In this document: positions 11,398-24,100 of the stretch, one piece after another
Position numbering within the stretch: the stretch's first letter is position 1
Layout: each line of letters starts with the position of its first letter
NCBI GenBank assembly: GCA_001579985.1
Contig: LRSR01009667.1
Location: forward strand, 1-31,741
Direction: 5' to 3'
DNA length: 31,741 bases
Origin: Hypsibius dujardini
Taxonomy: Eukaryota > Tardigrada > Eutardigrada > Parachela > Hypsibiidae
Position numbers and translations under genes: made by a program
Notes under the pieces: generated by a model
Databases searched by the model: none
Seen by the model: the letters and a program-made list of their open reading frames with translations, nothing else
What the model was told of the DNA's origin: nothing

Positions 11398-11829
11398 GTG
11401 ATGAGAAAACGAACAACAACCCCACCCCCTCTTGGAGCTTCCGATTTGGTATATGATACTAATAGCCTCTTTGTGGATGTGTCTACAATCTTATCGTGTT
11501 ACCGGTCCCATACACGTGCTCCTTGGTTGCGGGGAACTTGAGCTAACAAGAAGACGCCAAATCGAAGAGAACCACAAAATTTGCACAAAACGTCCCTTCA
11601 CTACACAGGACAGTGACACTTCACTCAATCTTTATGACAGCAATAAAAATGAACGAACTGTCCCTTCCCTACACGTGGGCATGCCGTTTCGCTCTTTTTC
11701 CTTCGGATTACGAAATAAATAAGCCTGGCGGCCCAGAGCCAAAAAATCCATTAGGGAACTTCGTTTTCCGTCAAATTTAAGCTTTGCGTAAACGGCAACA
11801 AAATCTAACAATTTCATGGAAAGTCAGCT

Positions 11830-11955
11830 TACTTGTTGCCTGATTGTCTGCCTGTTTGTCTATCTGTCTGTGTGTCTGTCTCTATGTCTGTTTGTGTATC
11901 TGTGTATCTGTGTGTCTGTATGTATGTCTGTGTTTTTGTGTGTCTATGTGTTTGT
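11830..11955. repeat. degenerate (TCTG)n microsatellite
   Basis: TCTG/TGTC units interspersed with TATC and TGTT variants. The related GACA array at 12799-12818 is the opposite-strand form. Confidence 0.8.
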
Positions 11956-12076
11956 CCATCTGAGGGAATATGATTTGCAAACCAGTGCAATAATCAGTCT
12001 AATAATATGACTATTCATAACCGTTTTATCAAAACCAAGAATCATTTTTTAATTATGTTTGTTAAATAATGTGGTG

Positions 12077-12450
12077 GTACTGTTGTTGGGTGGTACCCGA
12101 AAGGTACCCAATAATTACAAATAATATAGTCTATCTACCTAGATAACTCATTCCTATCTACCCTCACATTCTATAATGTACTTACTCAGCTATTATCACA
12201 TACATAGTTCCGCCATGTCGGCAGGAATTAGCACGTTAGATCAGGAACTATTCTTTATACCTGACTTTATAAGCGTATGTTCTGCAGTAATTTAGGACAG
12301 TTCCTTCCTTTCACCTCTAATCTCCTCTACGAATAAAGTCTTACCACAATTCTTCTCCCATTATTAAGTCTAATAGCTTGCATGTTTAGGTTCTTCCGTC
12401 CTAGTAGGGACGGAGGCCTTACATTGTGTAAATGTAACTCTTGTATCCAT
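12077..12450. mobile_element. possible solo-LTR-like sequence
   Basis: The block opens with TGTTGTTGGG and a GGTACCC-GAAA-GGTACCC pair. It contains a TATA-like word and an AATAAAGTC signal (about 12333), and is followed by TTGGTAGTACC, which resembles a primer-binding site. No second copy or target duplication was seen, so the call is weak. Confidence 0.2.
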
Positions 12451-12798
12451 CAGGATATTTGGTAGTACCACGGATTTTGGAAAAATTCTAAATTCTTCTT
12501 AGTCTTAAAACATAGAGCGAGAGCTCTGCTTCGCGGTTAAGTACTAGCGTGCAGACAGACAGAACAAAGGCCTCGAAAGTTGGAGACAGAACAACAGAGG
12601 AGAAAATCACGCTCTCTTGACGATTTTTTGAGGGGTTACAAAAATTAGGCTGAACTACCGTGCTACCGTGCTCCTTGACTGAACAAAAAGGGGTGCTCTT
12701 ACCTCTTGCACTGCATTCCCACCTCCCTATATTTTGTTCTTATGGAGATTTTATACAATATACAGATCATCTATCCTCTCTCAGAGCATAGATGTTTA

Positions 12799-12818
12799 AG
12801 ACAGACAGACAGACAGAC
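12799..12818. repeat. (GACA)n microsatellite
   Basis: Five perfect ACAG/GACA units. Confidence 0.9.
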
Positions 12819-13717
12819 AAAAACATAAGGAAGACATATGGATAGGCATGTAGGCAGGCGAGTAAGTAGAAATCTTGCCTGCATGCATATAGATGGGCAT
12901 GGTAGATAATCTGTGGGAACCATCCGAAGTCTTCTTGTACCCTTCATGAAAATAAATATACTGTGCACTCCATCCAGATTTGTCCGTATTTTCAATATCG
13001 TTTTTCGTGTGCAACCCGTCGATCATTGAGTTAAAAACCAAATGTTAAGTTATGCTAGGACGAATCAAAGGAGGGCATTTTGTCGCAAAACTGGATGGGC
13101 AAAACATTTCTGAGGAATTCTATAACGGAGTCCTGATTGGAATTCCCCCCATCCATCAGGCCCCCACTGTTAAAACGTTGGAAACAGAGCAAGCGACTTA
13201 CGTTAAAGTTTACGAGTTGCGTGGAAAAGTTTGGAAGGGCTGCTGACCGTCCACGTCGACACAGTCAGCCAACTAGTCCAAGATGCAGCCCCAATATTCA
13301 CAATGTTGTCTCAGGCACTGCCGCCAAACACACACATCTGTCTGCATTGCCTCCCTAAATAGCCCGCACAGATCACCGGAATTGGAGCTACTCTTCCGCG
13401 CCGCCGGCGTCGCATCATCTACGGTACGGATCCTACGGTCAAGATATGCCCTATTCCCATCTAGTTAACTATTACGTACCCATGTGTGTGAATGTTCTTT
13501 TGTTCCTATTGGTTCCTAGTGACGGAACCGCCACTTGCCAGTCGGGTTCTCTTTACGACTATGTAAGCTCGTCCCATGTAAATTTTGGAATCACTTGATG
13601 CGACGACTCTCCCGTTCACTTTCGGCTATGATCAAAAGAAGCAAGCCCTTATTTCTACTTATACACTACTTTAGCATACCTGGTGAGTTGGGTTTGTGTT
13701 CTCGGCTTGAGAGATGG

Positions 13718-13777
13718 AAAAACGTCATGTCTAATCGATCAACAATCAATCTACACAATAGAAAACATGACGTTTTT
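13718..13777. repeat. 13-bp inverted repeat
   Basis: AAAAACGTCATGT (13718-13730) and ACATGACGTTTTT (13765-13777) are exact reverse complements separated by 34 nt. Each arm contains a TGACGT/ACGTCA-like core. No flanking duplication was found. Confidence 0.6.
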
Positions 13778-15239
13778 AATTTCGCGAACCCCAGAAGCTC
13801 CCCATCAAAAGTTTGCATAACCTGTTGGTTTGCAACATCAATTTAATTTACTTTAATTTAGGCAAATGGTTTGATCTAAAGAATTTTGACACTATCTTTC
13901 TCAAAATTCTATTTGAAATTGATTGGCAGTGACAGAATCTTTTTTGGAGATTCGAGAGCGGAGCTATGCGTCATTTCTGGAATACCACTCGGAAGTTTCC
14001 GGTCGGGCTCGCCACTGACTAATAGCTCCGCCTCCTGCTCTCCCAAAAAAAGTCTGCTCATGCTAATTAATTAGAATTTAAATTTTAAGTGGGTTGGTGT
14101 CAACCATTTTATAAATTTAAGCATTTCCCAAAATTGATGTTAATGCGGTAAAAATCAGGCAAAATATAATTGCGTCCAATGTTTTCCCAACTTTGCGATC
14201 ATGCCAAAAAGTTTTCACAGCCATACCTATGACATACATTTTGAAAATCGTTTTAAGTATAGCTCTATTAAAAACCATAAAGCCGAGACATTCTGGGTTC
14301 CCCCTCTAATATCGTATACGGTAAATATAGTCTAATTGTAAGTGAAACAAGACCAAGCAATCAATCACTAAAGTCAATCTTTAAGCGGTTAGTGCAAAAG
14401 GGATCCTTCGATTTTTTTCTCGCAAGGCCAGGGTTCGAGGGCAGACAAAATAGATTTCGAAAATGTGCATATTTAGTTCGCTATCTATGAAAAAAAAGTC
14501 AGGCAGATTGGCGGGTCGGCTACCTTTTCCACCCCTTGTTAGATCGCGGTATGTGAACAAATTTCTTAGAATACACTACATGTATTGTTTTACGAAAAAC
14601 GTACGGTATATGTAGCTGTCTAATTGTCGCAGCAAGATTGGTCTACGGACGATGCGATCAACTTTCGTTCATTCCGTTATCGCACTAGCACTGGCCTTTC
14701 ATCGGTCAGACATGGTTGTCACCGAGAATATGATGTAAGTGAACCATCCGATCTAACAGGGAACTGCGAAAGGTGATTCAATTTCTGTAGCCCCAGAAGT
14801 TCACGCTGATAAAACGCTTTCATACAGGTAGGAGGAGGGTTTTCCCCTATAAGGTTACGACGTTAGGCGCGTTAGAAAGTCAGCATACGTGGTGAAGTAA
14901 GTGCAAAGGTTTCTTTGAGCTGATAAAAACAGGTTCCATATAAATAATGAAGTCTCAACACAAAGTAATCGAACAATTTTCTACAGGAATCAGTTGTTCT
15001 AAGAACCGAAGAACTGTGGACTCATCAAGCAACCTCCAAGAATGGTGACATTCCAAGAACATGTATGGGTTGCTCACATTCTTCGATCGAATTAGAATCC
15101 ATATATACGAAACAATAGATATTACCTTTTACATGTGCACAATGGACACAGTGTAGGCTCTGCGGACATCACGAGGCTAAGTTGCCGAATAATAATCAGA
15201 AAACTCATTAAATCAAAATGCGTATTACCTGGCGCGTGT

Positions 15240-16511
15240 TTATTTCCATCTCAGTTTTTTCCCTAGTGTTTCCAGGTAAGCCGCTGTATCTCTGATTGGT
15301 TGACGTTTCCCACCTGGACTTTTGAGCGCTACATCATTATTTATAGCAGCGTCTATAATCAGAGCCTTGGTCCTGGCGTCCTTCAGTCCTTCTATGCGGT
15401 CTTGGTAACCTGGACGTTTTACGCGTTCTTCATTAGCAATGAGAACATGGATGTACTCTGTCGTTGTCATAACGTGCACTCTTAGAGCAATTTCATCAAG
15501 CCGCGCTAAACTCTGTGTCATGGCGAAAAGACGTTCAGCTACCTTTCCCGTGACGTCATTCAGAACTTCGTTCATCCTGAGCAGCATCTGCTCGGTTGTG
15601 ACCTTCTCCTTCGTTGACAATTCAGATGCTTCTTTCAATTCGTTAAGTGTTTTGTGCTCCATACGGCTTCCTTGTTCATATCGAACGGGAACATTAACGT
15701 GTTTTGACCAGTGACACTTTTTTGGGCATATAACACACTGCTGGTTGGTGATCGCAGCGCATCCCGATTTGTCTGCGTTGTTCGGAATTCCGCATGGAAA
15801 GTGGCACGTGTAGTTGCACAGGATACAATTTGTGACGTATTCACCTGGATTAAGCTTAATCTCATTCGTGAATGGTACACTGACCTGGACAGTGAAATTG
15901 ACGTTAGCGTCGATTTTCTTCTCGTGTTGTTTCACTGCTTGCTGTAGTTTTCGAATGGCTTCCACCTGCTGGAGTCGTTGGTTGATCTCTTTCTGTAGAC
16001 CCACGACAGCGGTCTCAATCTTCTCGCGCTCCTTCAGAACCTCTCGGCTTAGCAAGAGACTTTTTGGCGTGACCTTGTATAGTCCCTTGTAAAAGTTGGT
16101 CATGCTCAACGTTGCCATAGCGTAGTAGAGGCTCCCGAACATGGAAGCTCCTTTTTCATTATCCGCATACAGGGCTGAAATTTTGAACTGGAAATAGTTG
16201 ACAAATGGAAACTTGTCTTTGCGCACGGCGTCCAGAACTGGTGGCACCTTGTCATCAGAGAAGGGGCATAACAAGAAGATATTTTCTGCGATATCTTGAC
16301 CAAACATGGCCAAAATACAATTAAAAATATACTGCTGTGTGGGCGTAAGGCGGACCAGGGAACTCTGGGCGACAACGCACACTGCATCGATTTGGTCGAT
16401 GCCCCCGTCAGGCCCACTTTTCGAAAAAAGCTGCTTCAGCTGGTTAGAAATCTCAATGTCTCGAGCCATTCCCGCGGTGTCACCAAACCGGGTGTGTCGA
16501 TAATTGTTAGG
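15240..16511 (-). pseudogene. AIG1/septin-like GTPase with coiled coil and Cys-rich segment, frameshifted in the G3 box
   Basis: A 409-codon open frame (15240-16469, minus) begins just after the G3 box. It shows QIDAVCVVAQSS and RLTPTQQYIFN (the helix region of AIG1/GIMAP-like and septin-like metazoan GTPases), then LLCPFSDD at the G4 place and KISAL as a G5-like end. A coiled coil follows at about 143-186, then a Cys/His cluster at 215-253 (CxxC, CHFPC, CxxCPKKC). Upstream in the same exon TIIDTPG is clear but in another frame. One T appears missing between DTPG and GDT, and the TIIDTPG frame stops 16 codons later. The likely acceptor is AG before 16511. Either the gene is broken, or this base is an assembly error, or translation starts at the internal Met. 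Homologues with this Cys segment occur in fish and many invertebrates. Function is unknown. Confidence 0.65.
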
Positions 16512-16514
16512 CTA

Positions 16515-16560
16515 TTCCAGACTAACGTAAGCCTAGATATACAACGGTAAAAATCGGTTT
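16515..16560 (-). repeat. 46-bp block shared with 28865-28910 (copy 1), at an intron 3' end
   Basis: This block matches 28865-28910 at 42 of 46 positions. It contains ACGTAAGCCTAGATATACAA (plus strand, one variable base before it). On the minus strand it ends a few bases before the acceptor of the AIG1-like G3 exon. Confidence 0.8.
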
Positions 16561-16591
16561 AATAGTTCATTGGTGATTGCTGAGATGATCA

Positions 16592-16790
16592 TCAGGCAAC
16601 GATGCCTGTCCTGACCACTATGTAATAATAAATTTCGTTTTTCACTGAACGTTCCACCAGATCATTGACTGAGAACAGATTATTTTTAAGTCCGATCATA
16701 TTGATGAAGTCCTTGAAAGTGGTCCGTGCCACCCACAAAACACAGCAGAATCACAGACACAAAATTGAGGTCTGGGAGTTCTGTTTTATA
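16592..16790 (-). pseudogene. probable P-loop (G1) exon relic of the AIG1-like gene
   Basis: On the minus strand, just upstream of the G3 exon, one frame reads PDLNFVSVILLCFVGGT, the strand and start expected of a G1 box. It then loses the GKS/T residues. The next frame continues TTFKDFINMI, which fits the helix after a P-loop. So the GTP-binding loop itself seems deleted and frameshifted. No donor or switch-I exon could be placed before the G3 exon. This is inference from short matches. Confidence 0.4.
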
Positions 16791-16799
16791 ATCTGCGCG

Positions 16800-18164
16800 A
16801 TTTGAATTAAGAGCAATTATTTGAGAAACAATAACAAATAATCGTTCTGTTTGACCGTTCTTGGATTTCGTATAGCGGAGCGATGATTTTAGTCAAAATA
16901 CGCCGTAAATCAAGTTATTCAAAACCATTCACTTTGGAGGATCAATGAGAACCGTAATGTTCCCGGTTGATTTTTTATATGACTCGTAACTCCGTCGCCT
17001 TTGCCATGAAAATTTCTGCTTGTGCCAATCGATTTAAAAATTAATCTAGCCCGGAAAGCGTCCAAGAACCTCTTTGAACATGATATCAAAAAATTCGTAC
17101 TTTTGCGACTCTAAGAAATGGTGCCTTCCGGTTTTTTTTCTTATTTCGAAGAAGTGCCAAAAAATTTCTCGGAACTTCGCCGCTGAAATAAGTTTTAGAT
17201 ATCATCGCTAATGTTGCACTATTTAAAAAGACGCGGGGAGATTTCGGAATTGGGCTCTGAAAATCTTTCAAAGTCAGCGGCGGTACTTGAACATTATAAC
17301 GCTGGCCCAAGCAAACAATCATTTGTCTGTGTTCTTCCCGATGCCCATTCACTCACATGAAGTTTCTGTCAAATCCCAGAAATGTTTTTTTGCCGATTAT
17401 TTTTACCGTTGGTACTTCGGATGCTTTATTTAGTGCCAATCGCTGTAATCACTGGCGAATAATGTAAGTCGTTCTCCTTTTCTCAGGCCCACCCAGACAA
17501 TTTAGCCGGGGTAAATTTTAAAGCATAATATATCTGGTGAAAAAATTCTAGCAAAAAAAATATATATTCGAATATTGGAATTGACAGTTCGTTTCGGGAA
17601 ACTTGTGACCACTTAGACTTTGAGCATTTTTCAAGTGTGAAGGCTGAGCAGGGAACAAAGAATTTAACCATTGTCAGAGGCTACCGTAAAAATTGCAAGT
17701 CGGCAGGCTACCGGTTTGTCTACTACAGTACTGTAGACATGACTATACTCTCTGTTCGTGAAGAAAAACAAAAACGGCGTGAGATAAAGAGCAAAATCGC
17801 ACTGCTTTTTGCGCACCTTATTTCTTCTGCCTGGGGCTATTTATTGGAAGCGGCAAAACCCGCTGAATGAAACTGTCGCCTTTATTACCGTCGAGGTCGT
17901 TTCGTTTTCATCGTAACTTCCCTTTCGCCCGGATTAATGACTTTAGTAAAGGCACTGCAACGAAGAGTTCGACGGCTCGTATTTTTGCAGTTGGATATTC
18001 TTACAGCGGATTTTCCCTCGAAAGAACGCCATTTTGTCGCCCTCCGTCCGTATTTCTCTATAATTTTCTGAATTTCGCCTGTTTCTCGGCAGATTCAGTT
18101 ATTCCAGCACGTTCCCCAATACGTTTTCTCCATTTGATCCAATCAGTTTCGACCACTGAACGTC
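16800..18164. other. region upstream of the NDRG gene
   Basis: No exon recognised on either strand. TATTTAT at about 17838 could be a TATA-like element for the NDRG transcript, giving a 5' UTR of about 300 nt. A 102-codon open frame at 17867-18175 overlaps the proposed NDRG start in another frame. If transcribed it would be an upstream ORF. None of this is proven. Confidence 0.3.
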
Positions 18165-21100
18165 ATGGATACTAGTTCTAATGTCGTCGAGGTACGAATA
18201 ATCTCCTTTTCTAACTATTCAGATGTGACGTCATGAAAACCCTTCAAAGACAGTGGTTATTGACAAAAGGTCTCATTTACAGTTTACTTATGCCTTCGTA
18301 GCTGAAATGTACCTAAGGTTGAAAGCCAGAATCCATTATTATTTCCGCAAAAACATTTAAATGATGTTTTTTTTTTAAGCATGGCGAATAAAATAATAAG
18401 TCCCGTACGCTGTGACCAAAAATGTACTGAAGATTTTAAGATCGGGTCGAATTAAAATTCGATTAGTATTCACTCTCGCGGAATTTCGATTTCAGGAACA
18501 ACGCTTTCGTGTTTTCTCTACGTGTTTTTCCGTACCTAATTTCACTTCCAAGTTTTGGTGATCGCACAGAATTATGATGTTAGACAGCGCTTCTGGTTTA
18601 ATTAAACAAAACGAAAGAGCAAACTTGCCAAAGTTTACAAGAAATATTTTAAAACCGCACCTAGCCTGGCATTTGATTTTGAAATGGAATTGAAATGAAC
18701 AGTTTTTGGTTATCTTCAGGCTGACAAATGAAACAATACTAAAATTGTTTGGATCGGATTCGGGGTAACTGGGCCAATAAAAAAAGAGCAAGTTCTGCAA
18801 ATCGACGTTTTCACAAATCATGCTCGATTTTATTAGGGGTTTAACTGATTTTAAACTTAGGGACGTTCAACAATTATGTCAGCAGATTAAGGGAGGTACG
18901 TGTCAGTAATTGATGACGAGCTCTGATGTATAGGGGTGCATTTTTGAACGAAAATCCATGTAAATTGGAAACATCTTTTGAAATCTCTCGTCCCGGGGGT
19001 GATCCCATTTGGGATCACCCCAGATCATGCTCTTCCCAATCAAATCTTTCCAAAACTTTTCAGATTCAAGTAGCGCTACCGATTTTAGGATCAAACGTTT
19101 TGGTTTCACTGAAATTGGTTAAGAACTGACTTCAGGCGCCCAGTTTTTGTGAAAAAGTGATCCTAAGTAAACACACCCGTCTTCAGAGAGTTAAAGCGAG
19201 AATTCAAGATTTTGACGCATAGGGGTTCCAACGGCGCTGACATCAGCGTTTGAAATTCAGGGGGGGCGGGTAAAAAAATACTGACGAGCTCTGACAGAGG
19301 GGAGATAAGGGTAAGGCCGTCTAATACCCAGCGCTGACGTAATTGTTGAACGTTCCCTTATCTAAAAAGTTTTTTAATTTGTGATTATGAATAATAATAT
19401 TTTAAAATTAATTTTGGAACCGAATGGGATTGGCCGAGAATCAACTGGAGACAAAGAAGCAAAGCTATGAGTTGTAGATGAATCGGGAAGAAAAACCCTT
19501 GATGATAACTGAAACATGGGTCCTACTCATCATAATCTAATTCTATCAACTATCAAACCTCCAATATCATAGTCAACCTAAAAGTGAGTAACTATATCAA
19601 TTTGCAAATTTATATTGTCCAATTCTGAGATCTAACCTTCTGATAAGGCCGCCCAGGCAAAGCCTGAAAAAAAAACGTAAACTTGACTGTTTTCAATAAG
19701 TCCGCTTAAGTGAAGAAGAAACAATAAAAAAATAAACGAGATCATTTACGTACAGAAAGAAACACAAAATCACAGAAACTACATTGTTCATTTTAGTGTT
19801 GTTTAAACAGAATCATATTTGAACAGACTTTGGGATATTTAAAAGAAAAGAAAAAACCCGTTGTTTGTCATTTCATAATAACAAATTGAATTAACATTGC
19901 GTACTATTTTAGTTCATTGGGCCTTTTTGATGCAATAAAAAATGAAAAATGGCATGTTTCAATCTCGATTTTATATAAAATAAAAATCTACTTATTTAAA
20001 ATGAATAGTTTTGAATCCCATTTCGTATAAATATAAACAATACTAGTCCATTGTAATCGTTTGTCCAGCTGTCGTTTGATACTTATCGTTTGTCTAAGAA
20101 CAACAGTTTTGGAAGGACTAACAATGTGCCCTTTTCTAGGACCTTGTCGTCCAAACCACGAACTGCGGTCAAGTTCACGTTCATGTTTTGGTGAGTGCAC
20201 AGCAAGCAAATCAAATTGAAATACCACATCATTAGAATGATTTTGTTTCCCATCAGGGTGACCATAAGCACGCATCGCACCATGCAGTGTTTCTAACGGT
20301 GCACGACTTTGGTGGAAACGGTACCTTAGCAGCCCAGCATTTTACCGCCTTGGCGCAGATTTCATTGAACACAATATTATTGTTCGCCATTACAGGCAGG
20401 AGCTTCGATAACTTCGTTACACACCCATGTCTGAGCGAAGCGCGTCCTCGCTCTGTGTGGATCAATTTCGAGCTGCCGGGCCAGGGACCAAACAGCCCAG
20501 ATATTCCCCTCAGGTACAGTTAACGATGCCGATAACGGTAAAGATAAACACTTTTCGCTCTCTTCCGTTTCACAGCTACAAGTACCCGTCGTTACAAGAA
20601 ATTTGCGACGATCTCGTTGAGGTGTTGGACCAACTTAAGTACGTTCCCTGTTGTTGGCAACTGTTTCTTGAATAGAAGCTCAGAATTAAACTCAAATGAA
20701 ATAAAATTGAACTGATTGACAATTTTCACTACATAAATTTGGAATTATTTAAAACAAAGACAGTTTTTAGCATTTTGAGAATCAATTAAATCGAAATTGC
20801 ATATACTGTTTGTTTGTAATCCAGTTTAAATACCGACAAAAACGGCAAGGATTCTACCTCTGATTTAAATAAAATCAAAATCAGATTCATGTAGGATAAA
20901 AAGAACGTACAGTATTATCCTACTTTGAGTATATCTGGATGGCACTGATATGGGCTCCTTTACGCAGAAAGATGGTAGCAATACAATTGTTTCATCTGTA
21001 GGGTACAGTATGTCATTGGATTCGGTGAAGGCGCAGGAGCCAACATTCTGGCTCGATTTGCGGTAAGTACCATTTTTGCAACGGTCCCGGTTGTGATCAT

Positions 21101-24100
21101 TACCAATATGCTGTTGTACATTGGTTGCATTACATAACTGTAGATGGCACATCCTACGCGGGTACTAGGACTGATTCTGATCCACCCAACGGCTACCGCT
21201 GCGGGACTGTCCGAATGGGTGAAACACAAGGTTCGTGTACAGTCATAACAGCTCCTGGGTACGTGCTAAATGTTGCGTCAATCGGAAGTACCCATCAGCT
21301 TATGTGGTTAGAATAATCAGAGTGACTGACTCATCATAATCATCTTCTCAATTTCGAAATTCATTCATGATGGAAGGCATAAATTCTCTTACTTTCCACT
21401 TATGTCCTAGGCTTTACACCTTTCTTCTCGCATTAATATGGAGACAAATAGTTCATTTTTCTAAATTCAAAAATTTTCGAAGAACTTTTTTACGAAACGT
21501 AGACATTTTAACGCATTATTGCTTTATTCATGACATGTAACAGATTTATTTGATTTACATACTTGAGCAAGAGCGGAGATTTTTCCAAATCATTTCGCAA
21601 TTTTTTCCACAACAATACGTTAAACAAGGTACTACTGTACTTTGTGCTATGAGTCGGGCTTAAATGACTGATTTTACAGCACCGCTTCTAGTGTTGTTTA
21701 AATATATTTAAATTTTTATTTAAAATAGCCAAAAACGGATTTTTCTTTTAATATATTTTTAATTTTATTCAAACTCGAAAATCACCGCTCCGATATTTTA
21801 TCTTTTACTTAAAATCATTCCCTGAGCCATTATTTTATTTATATTTAAATTCTGGAGAAAACGCGCAAAGCAAATCAAATATATATTTATCACCCCCTCT
21901 TTTTGCGTGACGGCGGGCTTGATTGCTTGATTATTCTCTGAATGGCGCTCAGAAATCTTAGATTGATTGTCTGATTTACCTGAGAACTTATAAATACCGG
22001 CTTTAGTTCCTCATTTGATTGATTTATTGTCGCAGCCTTCGGCATTATCAGTTGATTGATCAATCGTTTCCTTTCAATATCTGTTTTGCAGTAAAATTTA
22101 TTGCGATTATTGCACTAGGGGTTTCGCTGCATATTTCATAGCTATGTCATATAATTGCCACTTTATTTAAATTCAGCATTTTATTTAAATAATAGTTTTA
22201 TTTAAAATACGCTGCTTTTTCTTAAATATATCCAAACGATAGGGCAAAAAAATAGGCGGAGTAACAGGAGAACCGCCACGCTGCCCATTACGTCAAAATC
22301 TTGCGTAACAGTTTCACCAAATTTGAACTGGTTTTCCGACAACGGAATCGTCAGTAGGATTTGACATTTTCTTGCTGAAAGTTGTCTATATTTCGTGATT
22401 AACATTGGTAATGGTAGCCTAGGGTTGCAAACATACCAGCGATATCATGGAAAAATTATTATCTAAGCATTTTGTAGTGTATATGAGTGATCGCTTGACT
22501 GATTGCCTAACACCGTTTTCGAATTAAGAATTAGAAATATATATATTTGCCGGGTCTTCTGAATGTGAAATTGTTTTAAAATGTGGCACAAAGTCTCGGT
22601 GAGTTCGAAAATGTCTCGCCACTTTTCGACGCACTAGAGCACCGTGCAGCAATAAATAATCAGATAAGAACGGCGCCACTAAAGCGATCCTCTCCGTCAA
22701 TTACTGCTGCAGCTTCTTTCCCGTTTCACGGCTGAAGATATATGATGGGTGTTACGGTGTACCGAATACCCCATATACCGGCCGTAAGGCCTCTTCTCCT
22801 AGCGAGATTGTTACAAGGGCTGCGGTGCTTCACACACCATGACTCATAGTGCTGTAATACAGTACTGTACTGGTGCTGATTGAGTTAAACCACCAGCAAG
22901 CAAAATGTTAACCATACTTTGTTTGCCCTACGTTAGACCCTTGAAATTTTATGGCGATTCTTTTTAATTATCCAATTATTTACCAGTCTTATTAAACATA
23001 TAAGTACCTGTTCTCTCTGGAATGAAGCGGAATAACTGCCGCAGGAAATTATAACTTCAGTCTCTTTAGATTTGTTCGCCATAGTGTCTTATTTGCAACA
23101 TTTTGCTGCCCTCTTTTGGTGCGTTGCGCTGATTGGATTTTAAATGTGACGGAAAGCCTCTAGTATATTTAAAAAAAAATTACGTTCAGCAAAATATTAC
23201 TTGGGAAAAAGAACAAAAAAGGAAAGACAAAAAAGGAAACGCTGCTGTGCAATCATTCAATCAATTCCCGATTCGAATGGCGACGTGCCCGGCAAGGTTT
23301 TTTCTTCCGACTTTGTTTTACTGACACCGCAAATGTGAGACTACCGCTGGAATCTTAATTTAAAACAAGACAAATAAGCAGGCATTTGTGGCAAGTCGCG
23401 AGTCAATCTGGAGGACAAATCTTCGCCCCTGCCCAAGTTAGTCGACATTCACAGTTTTCAGACAATCTTGAAATTTAGGCTTCGAGAAACAGTAACCAAC
23501 TAAATCCTTGCCATTGTATCATGATTACAATTACAATTGAACAAGAGTTGTCTGTCACTTGCAGTCTTTATTTGAAGAGCTTTTTCGGAAATACTACTGC
23601 CCCTTGTAGCGGGCACGAAGTGTGTGCAATAAGTGTCCTGTATTCGATACACTATATGCTCAATTTATGTTTGCAGCTGCCGGCACATAAAATTGGTCAG
23701 GTGAGCTAAAAACAAACTGCTTGGATTTTGAATACGTTTCAGTGTTGAGGACGTTTAAAGTGTCAAACTTTTCAGCAAAACCGAGACGGCGGTTCCGAAT
23801 ATTTGTCCGATTTGCTATCGAAGATCAATATAAAAAATCTCCAACAATACACGGACTTGTTTCTAAGGTGTGTATCATTTGGCCCTTTTGTTGGATTGTT
23901 GTCCGTCGATGTCGCGCCAATTTGAATATCTTATTGCTGGATATCGATTGACATGACAAGTGGCTTCATTATGTTTCATCTATAGCCGAAACGATATAAG
24001 CGGTCAACTGAAGGATCATTTGACGTAAGATGAATGCGCTCGACAAATAAAATGTCTTTGTACTGTAATTGTTTCCTTATTGAGTGCGACATTGAATGTT

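Larger units (their letters stand above)
10547..15239. other. gene-poor interval between GPCR and AIG1-like genes
   Basis: No splice-consistent coding exons recognised on either strand. It contains microsatellites, a nested palindrome at 11351-11397, possible LTR-like sequence at about 12077-12450, and an inverted repeat at 13718-13777. A short open frame at 13052-13246 (64 codons) has no recognisable domain. A weak tRNA-like word pair (GGTTAGTGC near 14389, GGGTTCGAGG near 14432) does not fold into a tRNA. Confidence 0.5.

Noticed and set aside
14385-14450. tRNA or tRNA-derived SINE
   Set aside because: Only loose A-box and B-box words; no acceptor or anticodon stem pairs.
17867-18175. 102-codon open frame upstream of NDRG
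   Set aside because: No domain or splice partner, and it overlaps the proposed NDRG start in another frame; at most an upstream ORF.
23133-23324. Lys-rich open frame in the NDRG intron, considered as the missing exon
   Set aside because: It does not resemble the NDRG segment expected there and has no fitting splice sites.
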